64,000 bases of DNA from JADJNW01 sp964523725. GTDB lineage: Bacteria; Bacteroidota; Bacteroidia; Chitinophagales; Saprospiraceae. The notes beneath the pieces were generated by a model, which saw only the letters and a list, made by a program, of their open reading frames with translations, searched no databases and was not told the origin of the DNA. Below, piece after piece: positions 44,251 to 53,137 of the stretch (within the stretch, counting starts at the first letter, position 1; every line of letters begins with the position of its first letter). The translations under genes were made by a program, and so were the position numbers. Location of the stretch: positions 1-64,000 of the forward strand of contig CAZGAU010000003.1 in assembly GCA_964523725.1 (NCBI GenBank), read 5' to 3'.

Positions 44251-45564
44251 TTAAGAAGATTTTAATTTTATACGTTTTGACAGTAGCCAGTTTGCGACTA
44301 AGAAACCCACCCCCAATACAATAAATGCTATTCCTTTTACAATGAAATCCCATTCTGTGTCGAAAAACCGTGCCGTGGCAAGCACCAGAATAAACAACAT
44401 GCCCAGATTGATCTGTCCCATATGGCGTTTCTGAATACCCTCCACCAGATATAATATTCCCCAGACCAATAAGTAAATATTGGCCAGTACCATTGCCATA
44501 AAATCACTGCTCTGGCGGCTTATAATAAGAATTAATAATGTAAAGACCGGCAGGAATGTAGCAAAACGCTCTGCCCAGGATTGTTTTAAAATCTGGCGAC
44601 TCATCAGGAATAAATAGCCAATGATAAATAATATTAATATTGTAAAATTAATGTGCCCGGCCCAGGGCAGATAGAAATTGCCGTTGATCAGTTGTTGTGC
44701 GTCAAATGCTTGGAAATCAGGTTCGTAAGTCAGAAATAATAAAAAAATAAAGCTACCTGCGATGGCAAAAGCCTGAAACGGTCGGGTGATAAAAATTTTG
44801 CCGCCGATTTTTACTGTTGCGCCAAGTAAGTAGAATACGCTGAGCATCAGGGCTGTACCGAAAAAACTGAATTCCGGGATGCTCGTCTCGATGGTGCCAA
44901 ACCAGCCGAAAATAAAAGTAAGAACCAATGCCCAACCGAGAACATTTCGGCGAATGAATTCGGTTTGTTTGCGCATGTTCAAAACAAGATGCGGCACGGT
45001 CGCGGCCAACAATATCCAGTACCAGACTGATTCGGAGCCGTTGACCTGCATCGTCCAACTGGCAATGCCCACAAGGTAAATGATCGTCACCAGACTGGAA
45101 TTCAGCAAATAAACCAGTGGAATACTCAGCACCAGCCAGTTCCAGAGGAAGGTTTCCGGCTCGCCCCAGATGTGGTAGGTTTGGCTCACCAGCGCGATGC
45201 TCGCCGCCAGCATCAGCATCAGGAAGCTCGATGTGCCTTCCGCCCAGGCAATGGAGCCCCGGCGTTTGAAATAAGCAAATCCGAAGATAATTTGTGCTAC
45301 GATGAGTGGTGCGAAGCTTAGCACCGTGCGGGTTGTTTTGGAAAAGTCGTCCCAATTATAAGCCAGGATCAGGATAATGCCGCCGCCCACCAGCAAAGCC
45401 CCCAGGATACCGATAATGATAAATGCCAGATTGTAATCCGGCTGGTCGTCAATTTCGCCGTAATGTTCGCGAAGCTTTTGGGCTTGCTCTTTGCTCACAA
45501 TGCCTAGGTCTGCCCACTCCGGGAGTTGCTCGTACAACCACTTAATATGTTTTGAATTAGCCAT
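44251..45564 (-). CDS. DUF2157 membrane protein
   Basis: 437 residues. The N-terminal cytoplasmic segment (LYEQLPEWADLGIVSKEQAQ, then LREHYGE) is the DUF2157 signature, followed by some twelve predicted membrane helices, starting IIGILGALLVGGGIILILAY. The function of the family is unknown. It was probably next to the lost isoquinoline oxidoreductase operon by chance. The final residues are basic (KRIKLKSS). A 280-base gap precedes it, which contains an inverted repeat but no gene. Confidence 0.88.
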   Translation of the reverse strand: MANSKHIKWLYEQLPEWADLGIVSKEQAQKLREHYGEIDDQPDYNLAFIIIGILGALLVGGGIILILAYNWDDFSKTTRTVLSFAPLIVAQIIFGFAYFKRRGSIAWAEGTSSFLMLMLAASIALVSQTYHIWGEPETFLWNWLVLSIPLVYLLNSSLVTIIYLVGIASWTMQVNGSESVWYWILLAATVPHLVLNMRKQTEFIRRNVLGWALVLTFIFGWFGTIETSIPEFSFFGTALMLSVFYLLGATVKIGGKIFITRPFQAFAIAGSFIFLLFLTYEPDFQAFDAQQLINGNFYLPWAGHINFTILILFIIGYLFLMSRQILKQSWAERFATFLPVFTLLILIISRQSSDFMAMVLANIYLLVWGILYLVEGIQKRHMGQINLGMLFILVLATARFFDTEWDFIVKGIAFIVLGVGFLVANWLLSKRIKLKSS

Positions 45565-45758
45565 CAGGGAAAGTATTCCGTCCGGAAATTAAAATATTTT
45601 ATCAAATTCCTATAGAATCACGCCGTCAAATCAAGGAAATCTCTTGCAACGAAATTTTTGGCATGGCTTTTGGGTAATAAGAATTCGTGATATGTTTCTA
45701 AAGACGAAACCCTTACACAAAAACAAAGCAAGGGGTTTGTTAACTTTAGCCTATTGAC

Positions 45759-45829
45759 GTTCAGGAGTTCACGGTTCATCAAAAATCCTCAACTTTCCCT
45801 CTTACTTTTGAATCATTGAACTCCTGAAC
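45759..45829. repeat. Perfect 13-bp inverted repeat after the aspartoacylase-like gene
   Basis: GTTCAGGAGTTCA (45759-45771) and TGAACTCCTGAAC (45817-45829) are exact inverted repeats with a 45-base loop. The stem begins 15 bases beyond the stop at 45844 (minus strand). A T-run follows on the plus strand only, the wrong strand for terminating the nearby gene. The rest of 45565-45843 shows nothing else. Confidence 0.85.
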
Positions 45830-45843
45830 TTTTTGCTAAAAGT

Positions 45844-46788
45844 TTAAAAACCAATATGGAAAAGTGCATCTCCTTGATTCACAACCGGCGCATTATTATG
45901 ACCGATGATGTAACCTGCGCGTGGTGCGTACAAAGTCAAATCTTCCAGACCAAAGGGATCATTGATTACGCCAATTGGCTCGCCCTTTTGAATTTGGTGA
46001 CCGGAGCATTTGTGCCAGCGAAACATGCCGGCTCGGGGCGCCCGCATCCAGGTCGCTTTTTGAAAAAGCAGAGTTTGTTCGTCTTCGGGTTTTTCTGCAA
46101 GCATGCCTTGGGTATGTAACAGTCGCCGGATACCGTTGAGCGCCTTTTGAATGGAAATGCCATCATAACGAAGGGTTTCACCACCCTCATACACGAGGAT
46201 TGGCTTTCCTTCGGCCAGAGCTGATTTGCGCAATGACTTGCTGATGGGAGGCATCGCTACCAAATAAGGAGCGCCAAAAGCTTTGGCGAGTTCCAGACTT
46301 TTTTTATCGCCTTTGGAAAAGCGGATTTGCGGATAGTTGTATAAATATTTACCACCGGTGTGAAAGTCCACTCCGAAATCGATATTTGGCAATATTTTTT
46401 TCGTCAACGTTCTGGCAATGCGGGAGGCCAGCGAACCACTGGAACTGCCCGGAAAACTGCGGTTTACATCCTTCCCATCGGTCACATCCCGGGAAAAGTT
46501 GATAAAGCCATACACGTTTAGTAACGGAATTGCGATAACGCTGCCCTTGGTGATATCTTCGAAAATTTCTTCGGTGACTGCTCTGCGTACGATTTCCACA
46601 CCGTTGATCTCATCGCCATGTACGCCACCTAGGATCAGGACTTTTGGACCGGCTTTTCTACTGTGAAAAACATGCGCCCGTATCAGAATTTGATTACCGG
46701 ACGGTAAGCGCCCCACGGGAATTTTGACAACTTCTGCATGCCCGGGCTTGACAACCGTGCCATTGATATTAAGAGGAGTTATTGCCAT
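45844..46788 (-). CDS. Succinylglutamate desuccinylase/aspartoacylase-family protein
   Basis: 314 residues from MAITPLNINGTVVKPGHAE. A zinc carboxypeptidase-like fold with ligands in GGVHGDEINGVEIVR (His, Glu) and GVDFHTGG (His), then a C-terminal beta domain (GLEDLTLYAPRAGYIIGH). Members cleave acyl groups from amino acids or peptides. It sits 78 bases after a rimK-like gene, a pairing found repeatedly in bacteria, suggesting that it edits or removes what RimK adds; the true substrate is unknown. An upstream ATG at 46848 would add 20 residues not typical of the family. Confidence 0.9.
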   Translation of the reverse strand: MAITPLNINGTVVKPGHAEVVKIPVGRLPSGNQILIRAHVFHSRKAGPKVLILGGVHGDEINGVEIVRRAVTEEIFEDITKGSVIAIPLLNVYGFINFSRDVTDGKDVNRSFPGSSSGSLASRIARTLTKKILPNIDFGVDFHTGGKYLYNYPQIRFSKGDKKSLELAKAFGAPYLVAMPPISKSLRKSALAEGKPILVYEGGETLRYDGISIQKALNGIRRLLHTQGMLAEKPEDEQTLLFQKATWMRAPRAGMFRWHKCSGHQIQKGEPIGVINDPFGLEDLTLYAPRAGYIIGHNNAPVVNQGDALFHIGF

Positions 46789-46866
46789 AAAAAAAAATGA
46801 CGAATTACGATTCAGGGGTAAAGATACGCCCAAATCGTGCTTCGTCAATCGTATTTAGTTAGATAT

Positions 46867-47763
46867 TTAAACTCTTTGGAGTTGTAACTCTGCTACCTTG
46901 CTTTCCACAAGTTCAATAATACTGCCAGCTACATCTTTTCCAGTGGTATTTTCGATACCTTCCAAACCCGGAGAAGCGTTGACTTCCATTACCAGTGGGC
47001 CACGATCAGAGCGCAGCAGGTCTATGCCTGCGACATCCAAACCCATGACTCTGGCAACTTTTCGGGAAACTTCCTCCTCCTGTTCGGTCAATAAAACCGG
47101 TGTTGCGCTGGCTCCGCGATGCAGGTTCGAGCGGAATTCGCCTTCTTTGGCCTGGCGTCTCATGGCAGCTACTACTTCACCGTTGACCATAAAAACCCGG
47201 AGATCTGCGCCATTCGCTTCAGCAATGAATTCCTGTACGATTACGCGCTGTCCCATTTTTTGGAAGGCTTCTATAATAGAAGTTGCTTGCAGCATATTAT
47301 CTGCCAACAATACGCCAACACCGTGCGTACTTTCCAGCAATTTGATTACCACCGGAAATCCACCGACTTGTTCGATGAGTTCTTCGAGATTCTGACCTTC
47401 ACCTACAAAAAGCGTTTTTGGACAGGCGACACCAAAACTGGTCAATCGCTGCATGCTGCGCAGTTTATCACGCGCTTGAAGCAAAGAATCTGACCGTGTA
47501 GAGGTAAAAACGCCCATAGCTTCAAACTGCCCGATGACGGCGGCGCCGAGGTAGGTTACCGATGAACCGATGCGTGGGATTACTGCGTCGATGTAGCTAA
47601 GGCTAGTACCATTGCAATGTACTGCGGGCATATCACGATCTATGACAAGATTGCAATTGATATGATCCACGATTTGAACGTAATGTCCACGTGAAGTACC
47701 AGCACGCAATAGGCTGCGTGTCGAGTACAAATATGGACCGCGAGATAAAATTGCGATGTTCAT
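46867..47763 (-). CDS. rimK: RimK-like ATP-grasp ligase
   Basis: 298 residues. Starts MNIAILSRGPYLYSTRSLLR, then RIGSSVTYLG, the ATP-grasp motifs FPVVIKLLESTHGVGVLLAD, VIVQEFIAEANGADLRVFMV, and the Mg-binding end LVMEVNASPGLEGIE. RimK adds glutamate residues to the C-terminus of ribosomal protein S6 and can make poly-glutamate. It is transcribed ahead of the aspartoacylase-like gene. Standard length. Confidence 0.92.
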   Translation of the reverse strand: MNIAILSRGPYLYSTRSLLRAGTSRGHYVQIVDHINCNLVIDRDMPAVHCNGTSLSYIDAVIPRIGSSVTYLGAAVIGQFEAMGVFTSTRSDSLLQARDKLRSMQRLTSFGVACPKTLFVGEGQNLEELIEQVGGFPVVIKLLESTHGVGVLLADNMLQATSIIEAFQKMGQRVIVQEFIAEANGADLRVFMVNGEVVAAMRRQAKEGEFRSNLHRGASATPVLLTEQEEEVSRKVARVMGLDVAGIDLLRSDRGPLVMEVNASPGLEGIENTTGKDVAGSIIELVESKVAELQLQRV

Positions 47764-47808
47764 TTGAAAATAATTCCTGAGTATTTATGCTGCTAAATTT
47801 TGTTTGAG

Positions 47809-47864
47809 GTTTCTGGTTTGAAGTTTTTCAAGAATAATTCTGAACTCAACCTCAAACCAGAAAC
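47809..47864. repeat. Perfect 13-bp inverted repeat after the M4 peptidase gene
   Basis: GTTTCTGGTTTGA (47809-47821) and TCAAACCAGAAAC (47852-47864) match exactly. A second pairing is possible between TTGAGGTT (47804-47811) and AACCTCAA (47848-47855). It lies 15 bases beyond the stop at 47879 (minus). On that strand no T-run follows. Confidence 0.85.
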
Positions 47865-47878
47865 AAAAAACATTGAAA

Positions 47879-50800
47879 CTATTTAAGTTTTATAACCTTT
47901 CGGCTGGCGCTGCTGGTTCCGGCGCTCACTCTGATTACGTAAGTTCCTGCCGGAATGTTTCGTAAGGAGAGCGATTCTTGCCAATTTCCTGAGCTTGCGC
48001 TGAATTGCTGCTTTTGCAGAAGCCGCCCGTACGGGTCAAAAACTTCCATTTGCACCAAACCGCTTTCCGGTAATTCTCCGCGAAGGTAAATTATTTCTTC
48101 AAACGGATTAGGGAAAATTTTCAAACTTTCGTCGAATATTTTAACTGTTTGATTATCAGTAAGTACGCGCTCGCCATTGGCAAACCAGATACCCCATCGG
48201 GCGCCGGAAAAGTCGCCTGACACCAGCACCGTAGCGCTGGGCGGATCGGTGAGGGCATTTATTTTATCGTTGGCCAGATCCACTACGCCTACCACCCGGT
48301 CGCCGGCAAACCCGGCAAAACCATCAAAGATCAATTGGTCATCCTGCACCGAATAGTTGGGGAAACTTAAATCCGAGTTTTGAAAAATACCACCAACTTC
48401 GCCAGTTTCCACATTAGCACCCAGAATAATATATTCCTCGTTAAAAAAGTCCACATAATCAAATGCTATAATATATGGCGAGTTTTTGGCAAAAGTAGGG
48501 TTACCGACGCTCACGTTTTCAGGTAAACCAGTGAAAAGTTTGTCAATATAACCATCGCCGAAAGTGCTGGCTGCATTGTTCCATGCACGCAGGAAGCCGA
48601 TGTCCCAGTAAGTAAGGCTGTCCACATTGCTTCGGATCACGCTGAGGGCATCGTACATCACAAATTCGCCGGAGAAGTCCCATTCCAGGGCGTCTGCATA
48701 AGCCACATCGCCGGTGGAAATGCCTTCCGTGTAGGTAGGGTTAAATAATCGGAATTCCTGGAAATCACCGGTTGAGCTCAGCAAATCGAAAATATAAATA
48801 GAATTGGAATAATCGTTGGTCAGCGCCGCCAGCCGGGTGCCGTCTTTTGAGATGGCTACGCCGCGCCAGATCGGCTGATCGCTTACGGTGATAGACTCGG
48901 CCGTGCCCTGATCCCAGTTTATCAGAACGCCGCGCATGGTTTGGTCAGCGGCAATATAAACCACCACGCTACCGTCATCGGTGATGCTGGGTTTGCTGGC
49001 GGGGCCTACGTTTGTCAAAGGAGCCGCTACCACCGAACCAGTTGGAGTCACAATATTCAAAGTAGTTTGATTGCCATTGGCGTATAAAATAAATTCCTGA
49101 CCAGGATTTTGATTCAGATCATTCTGGTAATTGCCGCCCTGACCGGCGAGAATGCCCACCGCATCAAAGGCTGCGGCTGCAGCGTTTACCTCGGGAGCAT
49201 TGGCTCCGTGCAAATCAGTGGCTGCCTGCAAAACCGCGATACGTAAATCAATAAAGCGCGAAGAACGTACCAGGTAGTTCGCCAGTGCTCGATAAAAAAT
49301 CTGCTCAGCTTTGGCTTTGCCGATTTCGGTTGCAAATAAATAATAAGCCCGATTAGGAATGCCACTGTTGATGTGAACGCCGCCATTGTCCTGGCTGCCG
49401 CGGTATTGCTCGGACACATGCGCGGGCTGCCAGCCGCGATCACCAAATGCATTGCCGCCGTTGTTGGGATTTTGCATGTCGCGGAGTGCACCAGTAGGGA
49501 AAAACTGTGGGTTGACCACATCTTCCCCGATTTTCCAGTCGTCACGGTCGATCATAGCTCCAAAAATATCCGCGAAAGATTCATTTAAAGCACCGGGCTC
49601 ATCCTGATACTCAAGGTTGGCGGTATTTTCAATCACTCCATGCGACATTTCGTGCCCGGCTACGTCCAGGGCCTGCGCCAGCGGGCGATTAAAAGCAAGG
49701 TCGCCGTTGCCGTAAAACATCGCGATGCCGTTCCAAAAGGCGTTATCCATGTCTTCGCCGTTTTCATCGGCAACATTGATCACCGAAATAATATTGCCCC
49801 CCGAACCATTGATCGAATTGCGGTTGAAAGTTTGCCGGAAATATTCATAGGCGGTGCCCGCATTGTAATGCGCAGAAACGGCATTAGGGTTGCCCCAGGT
49901 ATTATTGGCTGATGCAATGTAAAATGCACTAAATGTATCACTTGCGTATGATAAATTATTCGCATCTAAAGTAAAAATAGCGCCTATTGGTTGATCTGGA
50001 ATTTGAGATTGCACCGCATTAAACATTTCCCGGGAGGCGTCGAGCAGGAAATAAGTATTGCCCTCCAGAAAGGTGTTGATGGTGCGGGTTACGCCCTGTA
50101 AATCAGTAGCCGTAGCAGTACGCGGGGGGAAGAAGTCGCTTGCTGCTGAGGTCTTGTTGCTGGTTTCTTCCGTTTTGGCAGAGGCATGATCATGGTAAAA
50201 ATTGCAAGTTTTCGTGAATGTATGCAGCACTTGGCCGGTTTTGGCATCCACAAAATAAGTCCAGCGATGAACAACATCTGCGTGGATGTTGACTTCCCAG
50301 GTGAGGCGCTCGGCATTTGCATCCTTGTTTGGATGATAAATGACCAATGCCGCTTCGGCTTGCTTGCCATTGATAAGGCGTTGTTGCTCAGGAGTTAACT
50401 GTTTGATCTGCGTTTTTTTACTCAAATGCTGGAAAGCGTTTTGAATAGCGGTTTCTTTGGAAACTATAGGTTGAACGCCGGATAATTCCGGGGTAGGGAA
50501 GTAGCGACCATTGAGCGATTGCACCTGCCCGTCCCAGGCATGAAGGATCAGTTCGCCGGTATAAACAGGAATGCCTTTGTAAATCTGCTGAAACCGAAGA
50601 TGCGTTTGTCCAAGTTGATCATTTTCAATACTTTGTAGTTGGAATTCCTCTCCGGGCTGTTCAATTTGCAAAATCTCCTGTACGGCTTCCAGGTAAGCGT
50701 AGCTTTGGGCCTCGAGGTCGGCTTTTTCCTGGTCGGCTGATTTGATGGCGCCTTTGATAAAAATCGGTAATCCGGTCGCGGCGTCTTTAATAACCTGCAA

Positions 50801-51037
50801 ACTTCCGTTTAGATCGGGCTTGGTCAGCTTGGAAAGTCGGCCGTACCGTTGAGCACCACTTTGGATAATGCCACGACCAGCCGGAGGCACGATGCCCTGC
50901 CAGAGCTTTAGGGGCTTAATCTCTTCTGCCTGGTAAGGGCGATCTGACTTCTGGATTTTGGAAAGATGTGGTTTGTTTTGCGCGAAGGTCAGAATAGAGC
51001 ACAAGAGGCTCATTCCCAGTAAAATATTCTTTATCAT
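47879..51037 (-). CDS. M4 (thermolysin-type) metallopeptidase with T9SS sorting domain
   Basis: 1052 residues. Signal peptide (MIKNILLGMSLLCSILTFAQ), a FTP/PepSY-type propeptide (about 60-290), then the M4 catalytic domain with zinc motif HEMSH (462-466), Glu486 in GALNESFADIF and the active-site His region in VHINSGIPNRAYYLFA. A beta-propeller-like region follows (about 640-960). The end, from IFPNPFEEIIYLRGELPESG to GTYVIRVSAGTSSASRKVIK, is a type A T9SS C-terminal domain, so the protein is exported by the type IX system. It digests extracellular protein and is activated by propeptide removal. Confidence 0.95.
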   Translation of the reverse strand: MIKNILLGMSLLCSILTFAQNKPHLSKIQKSDRPYQAEEIKPLKLWQGIVPPAGRGIIQSGAQRYGRLSKLTKPDLNGSLQVIKDAATGLPIFIKGAIKSADQEKADLEAQSYAYLEAVQEILQIEQPGEEFQLQSIENDQLGQTHLRFQQIYKGIPVYTGELILHAWDGQVQSLNGRYFPTPELSGVQPIVSKETAIQNAFQHLSKKTQIKQLTPEQQRLINGKQAEAALVIYHPNKDANAERLTWEVNIHADVVHRWTYFVDAKTGQVLHTFTKTCNFYHDHASAKTEETSNKTSAASDFFPPRTATATDLQGVTRTINTFLEGNTYFLLDASREMFNAVQSQIPDQPIGAIFTLDANNLSYASDTFSAFYIASANNTWGNPNAVSAHYNAGTAYEYFRQTFNRNSINGSGGNIISVINVADENGEDMDNAFWNGIAMFYGNGDLAFNRPLAQALDVAGHEMSHGVIENTANLEYQDEPGALNESFADIFGAMIDRDDWKIGEDVVNPQFFPTGALRDMQNPNNGGNAFGDRGWQPAHVSEQYRGSQDNGGVHINSGIPNRAYYLFATEIGKAKAEQIFYRALANYLVRSSRFIDLRIAVLQAATDLHGANAPEVNAAAAAFDAVGILAGQGGNYQNDLNQNPGQEFILYANGNQTTLNIVTPTGSVVAAPLTNVGPASKPSITDDGSVVVYIAADQTMRGVLINWDQGTAESITVSDQPIWRGVAISKDGTRLAALTNDYSNSIYIFDLLSSTGDFQEFRLFNPTYTEGISTGDVAYADALEWDFSGEFVMYDALSVIRSNVDSLTYWDIGFLRAWNNAASTFGDGYIDKLFTGLPENVSVGNPTFAKNSPYIIAFDYVDFFNEEYIILGANVETGEVGGIFQNSDLSFPNYSVQDDQLIFDGFAGFAGDRVVGVVDLANDKINALTDPPSATVLVSGDFSGARWGIWFANGERVLTDNQTVKIFDESLKIFPNPFEEIIYLRGELPESGLVQMEVFDPYGRLLQKQQFSASSGNWQESLSLRNIPAGTYVIRVSAGTSSASRKVIKLK

Positions 51038-51081
51038 TGTTTTATGGGCTTTAATTTTGAGAATGAAATTTTAAAATAGAA

Positions 51082-51534
51082 TTATTTTTTCGGCGCTTTT
51101 ACGTTTTTACTCATTTGCATCAGTTCCTTGTAAAAGGATTCGATCTGGGAATCAACCTGATACGAGGCAGCGCCCCAGGTTACGCGGTGTTCATCTTCGC
51201 CGGTTTTGTAGCTCAAAAAATAGTACATATTGCCCGGTTGTTTCACGTCCATGGTGTCCAGTTGCATGGCTTGCACTTTTTTCATCATTTCCTTGGCGGT
51301 GCGTTTTTTTACAGAACCCAGTTCGACGGTGGATGCTTCCATGCTGTAATGTTTGAAAATTTGTCCGTTTTCAAGCAAGATATACTGTGTAACAGCGCCG
51401 GTAAAGCCGCCGCCCTCGCCAAAGACGAGTTGTTGTTCCGGCAAATTTTCAGCCGTGTATTGCTGACTCTTGCAGCTTGCAAGCAAGGAAAATGCCAACA
51501 TTAAAAAAAGCGAAATCTGGAAGTTGGTTTTCAT
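51082..51534 (-). CDS. Hypothetical lipoprotein
   Basis: 150 residues with lipobox SLLASC. The mature part (FGEGGGFTGAVTQYILLENG, then GEDEHRVTWGA) is beta-rich and looks like a family of small Bacteroidota lipoproteins seen beside secreted enzymes. No catalytic motif is visible. It lies 44 bases upstream of the M4 peptidase gene on the same strand, so the two may be co-transcribed. Function unknown. Confidence 0.8.
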   Translation of the reverse strand: MKTNFQISLFLMLAFSLLASCKSQQYTAENLPEQQLVFGEGGGFTGAVTQYILLENGQIFKHYSMEASTVELGSVKKRTAKEMMKKVQAMQLDTMDVKQPGNMYYFLSYKTGEDEHRVTWGAASYQVDSQIESFYKELMQMSKNVKAPKK

Positions 51535-51755
51535 CTTAGTAGCTGGTTTTGTTTTAGGAAAGGTAGGGAAAACGCTGGAAAAAATTCATTTAACCGTTTA
51601 TTTTTAGGGCAAAACGACTGATATTTGACAAGTGCATTATTGGGAATAACAGTTTTTAAGAAAACGTTAATTTTTCGATAACACTTTTCCTGGTGAGAGT
51701 TTTATACCTTGCCAACAGTTATAAGCCTATTCTCTGTTTTTTAAAAAATAAAATT

Positions 51756-52196
51756 ATGAAACAATTTTTCTTACTCCTTTTAGCTTTCGGGTTGTTTTCT
51801 ATGGTAGATGTGAATGCTCAAAGTTGCTTGAAAAGTAAAGCGGAAAGAGCAGCTGCACTTGATGCAAGCATCGTGAAAAAAGTAGATTACACGACCGGTG
51901 AAACGGAGTATTTTAGAAAAAGTGTCAGTTCCACAAGTGATAAAGTAAAATATACCAAAGTAGAATATTGCTCGAGATCAGCGCGTTTTGTAAATGTTGC
52001 AGCTCAGGAAAAGAAATCCTGTGTAAAATCGAAAGCAGCATGTGCCGGATTGTACGGCTCCAAGGCAATGACTGCCAGTAGTTTACCTCCGCATTGTACT
52101 GCTGCCCAAAAGGCGGCTTGCTTGCAGGCAAACCAAAAAGCGCAAATTGCGAAAGCTACTTTCGTGGCAAATACAGGCAAAACCATCAAGCCCTAA
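51756..52196 (+). CDS. Small exported Cys-containing protein with internal repeats
   Basis: 146 residues from MKQFFLLLLAFGLFSM, with a signal peptide ending VNAQ. The mature protein holds Cys in repeated contexts: SCLKSKAERAA, EYCSRSARF, SCVKSKAACAG, HCTAAQKAACLQANQKA. It is lysine- and alanine-rich and lacks enzyme motifs. Disulfide formation in the periplasm is plausible. I do not recognise the family. A longer frame up to 51693 lacks a proper signal start. It ends at a strong hairpin shared with the convergent NUDIX gene. Confidence 0.75.
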   Translation: MKQFFLLLLAFGLFSMVDVNAQSCLKSKAERAAALDASIVKKVDYTTGETEYFRKSVSSTSDKVKYTKVEYCSRSARFVNVAAQEKKSCVKSKAACAGLYGSKAMTASSLPPHCTAAQKAACLQANQKAQIAKATFVANTGKTIKP

Positions 52197-52220
52197 CCAG
52201 GTTTTAACCCTATCAAGGGA

Positions 52221-52252
52221 AAGGCGTTGCAGCAATGCGACGCCTTTTTTTA
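52221..52252 (+). terminator. Terminator after the small exported Cys protein
   Basis: AGGCGT (52222-52227) pairs with ACGCCT (52240-52245), extended by A-T and G-C pairs, followed by seven T. The T-run overlaps the stop codon region of the convergent NUDIX gene (52250). Confidence 0.8.
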
Positions 52253-52693
52253 TTTGGAAGCGGCTTTTGCCTTCGTTTTGAACGGGATTTCTGAAAACAG
52301 ATTTCCCTGCCGATATTGCTCCAGTACCTGACGCACCGTATCGGTCAGGTTTTTGGGCAGGGCGTCGAGGTGAAACCACTCTGTTTCCTTGAACTTGTGG
52401 GTTTCACGCGCCTTTAGTTCACCTTCCCAACGGTACGCTTTAAAATACATTACGATGCGCTGCTCGCCATTTTTTACCTTTTGAAGCACATGTACCAACT
52501 GCAAGTCTTTGGTTTTTAGTGTGATACCTGCTTCTTCAAAAGCTTCCCGAATCAGGCATTGCCGGGCCGCTTCACCGTCCTCGATATTACCACCCACCAG
52601 GGTATAATTGCCACCGTTGGGTTTGGTCTGTTTCAGCAGGAGAATCTGCCCCCGGTGATACAGAATGAGCCGAACTTTGAGTGATACCTTCAT
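52250..52693 (-). CDS. NUDIX hydrolase
   Basis: 147 residues from MKVSLKVRLILYHRGQILLL. The Nudix box reads GNIEDGEAARQCLIREAFEE then AGI, a complete Gx5Ex7REUxEExGU signature. The fold hydrolyses nucleoside diphosphates linked to another group; the exact substrate is not readable. Two earlier in-frame ATGs (52714, 52729) are possible, but 52693 gives the usual family start. Convergent with the small exported protein. Confidence 0.9.
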   Translation of the reverse strand: MKVSLKVRLILYHRGQILLLKQTKPNGGNYTLVGGNIEDGEAARQCLIREAFEEAGITLKTKDLQLVHVLQKVKNGEQRIVMYFKAYRWEGELKARETHKFKETEWFHLDALPKNLTDTVRQVLEQYRQGNLFSEIPFKTKAKAASK

Positions 52694-53137
52694 GTCATTT
52701 TTTGTGCCGGGCATAGCTATGAATAACAATTAACAAATTAAATTTTTTTTTACCTGTTTTTTTAATTTTCTGCTCTCAGAAAAAAAATATTTTTGTAACA
52801 ACCCAAAAATGCTATATTTAGTTCTTTATAAAGTTTTTAAAACAGAACTAATATTTGGTTATGTGCTCCAAACGGGCATCGAAGGTACACAGCTATAGTG
52901 AGAAAGTCAAGCCCGGAAGATGCCAAACCGCCTGACTTGAACGAATCTCTTACAAGTTTTTTTATATCTTTGCTGTGACTCAAATCCGTTTTAATAATAT
53001 ACTCCCGAATTGACAGCGAATGATTGATTCGTCCAAAAGAGGATGAATAACGCACCCACTTGCTGTGACCATATCCGGAATCTAAACGTCTGATTCCTTA
53101 CTACAAGTTTCATTTGTTAACAAAGCCGGAAGCATCT
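52694..53137 (+). promoter_or_regulatory. Long non-coding leader region before the cysteine synthase family gene
   Basis: About 440 bases without a supportable gene. TATCTTTG (52965-52972) is a good -7 box on the plus strand. The predicted leader of roughly 155 bases contains the hairpins CGAATgattgATTCG and GGAATC/GATTCC (53077-53097). No known riboswitch class is recognised. The rest (52740-52960) is AT-rich with no clear feature. Confidence 0.45.

Noticed and set aside
47809..47864. Inverted repeat as a standard terminator of the M4 peptidase gene
   Set aside because: On the minus strand the T-rich stretch precedes rather than follows the stem, so it is listed as a repeat instead.
52837..53055. 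Small minus-strand frame in the gap before the cysteine synthase family gene
   Set aside because: No family features, atypical composition for a protein, and it overlaps a plausible promoter and leader on the plus strand.
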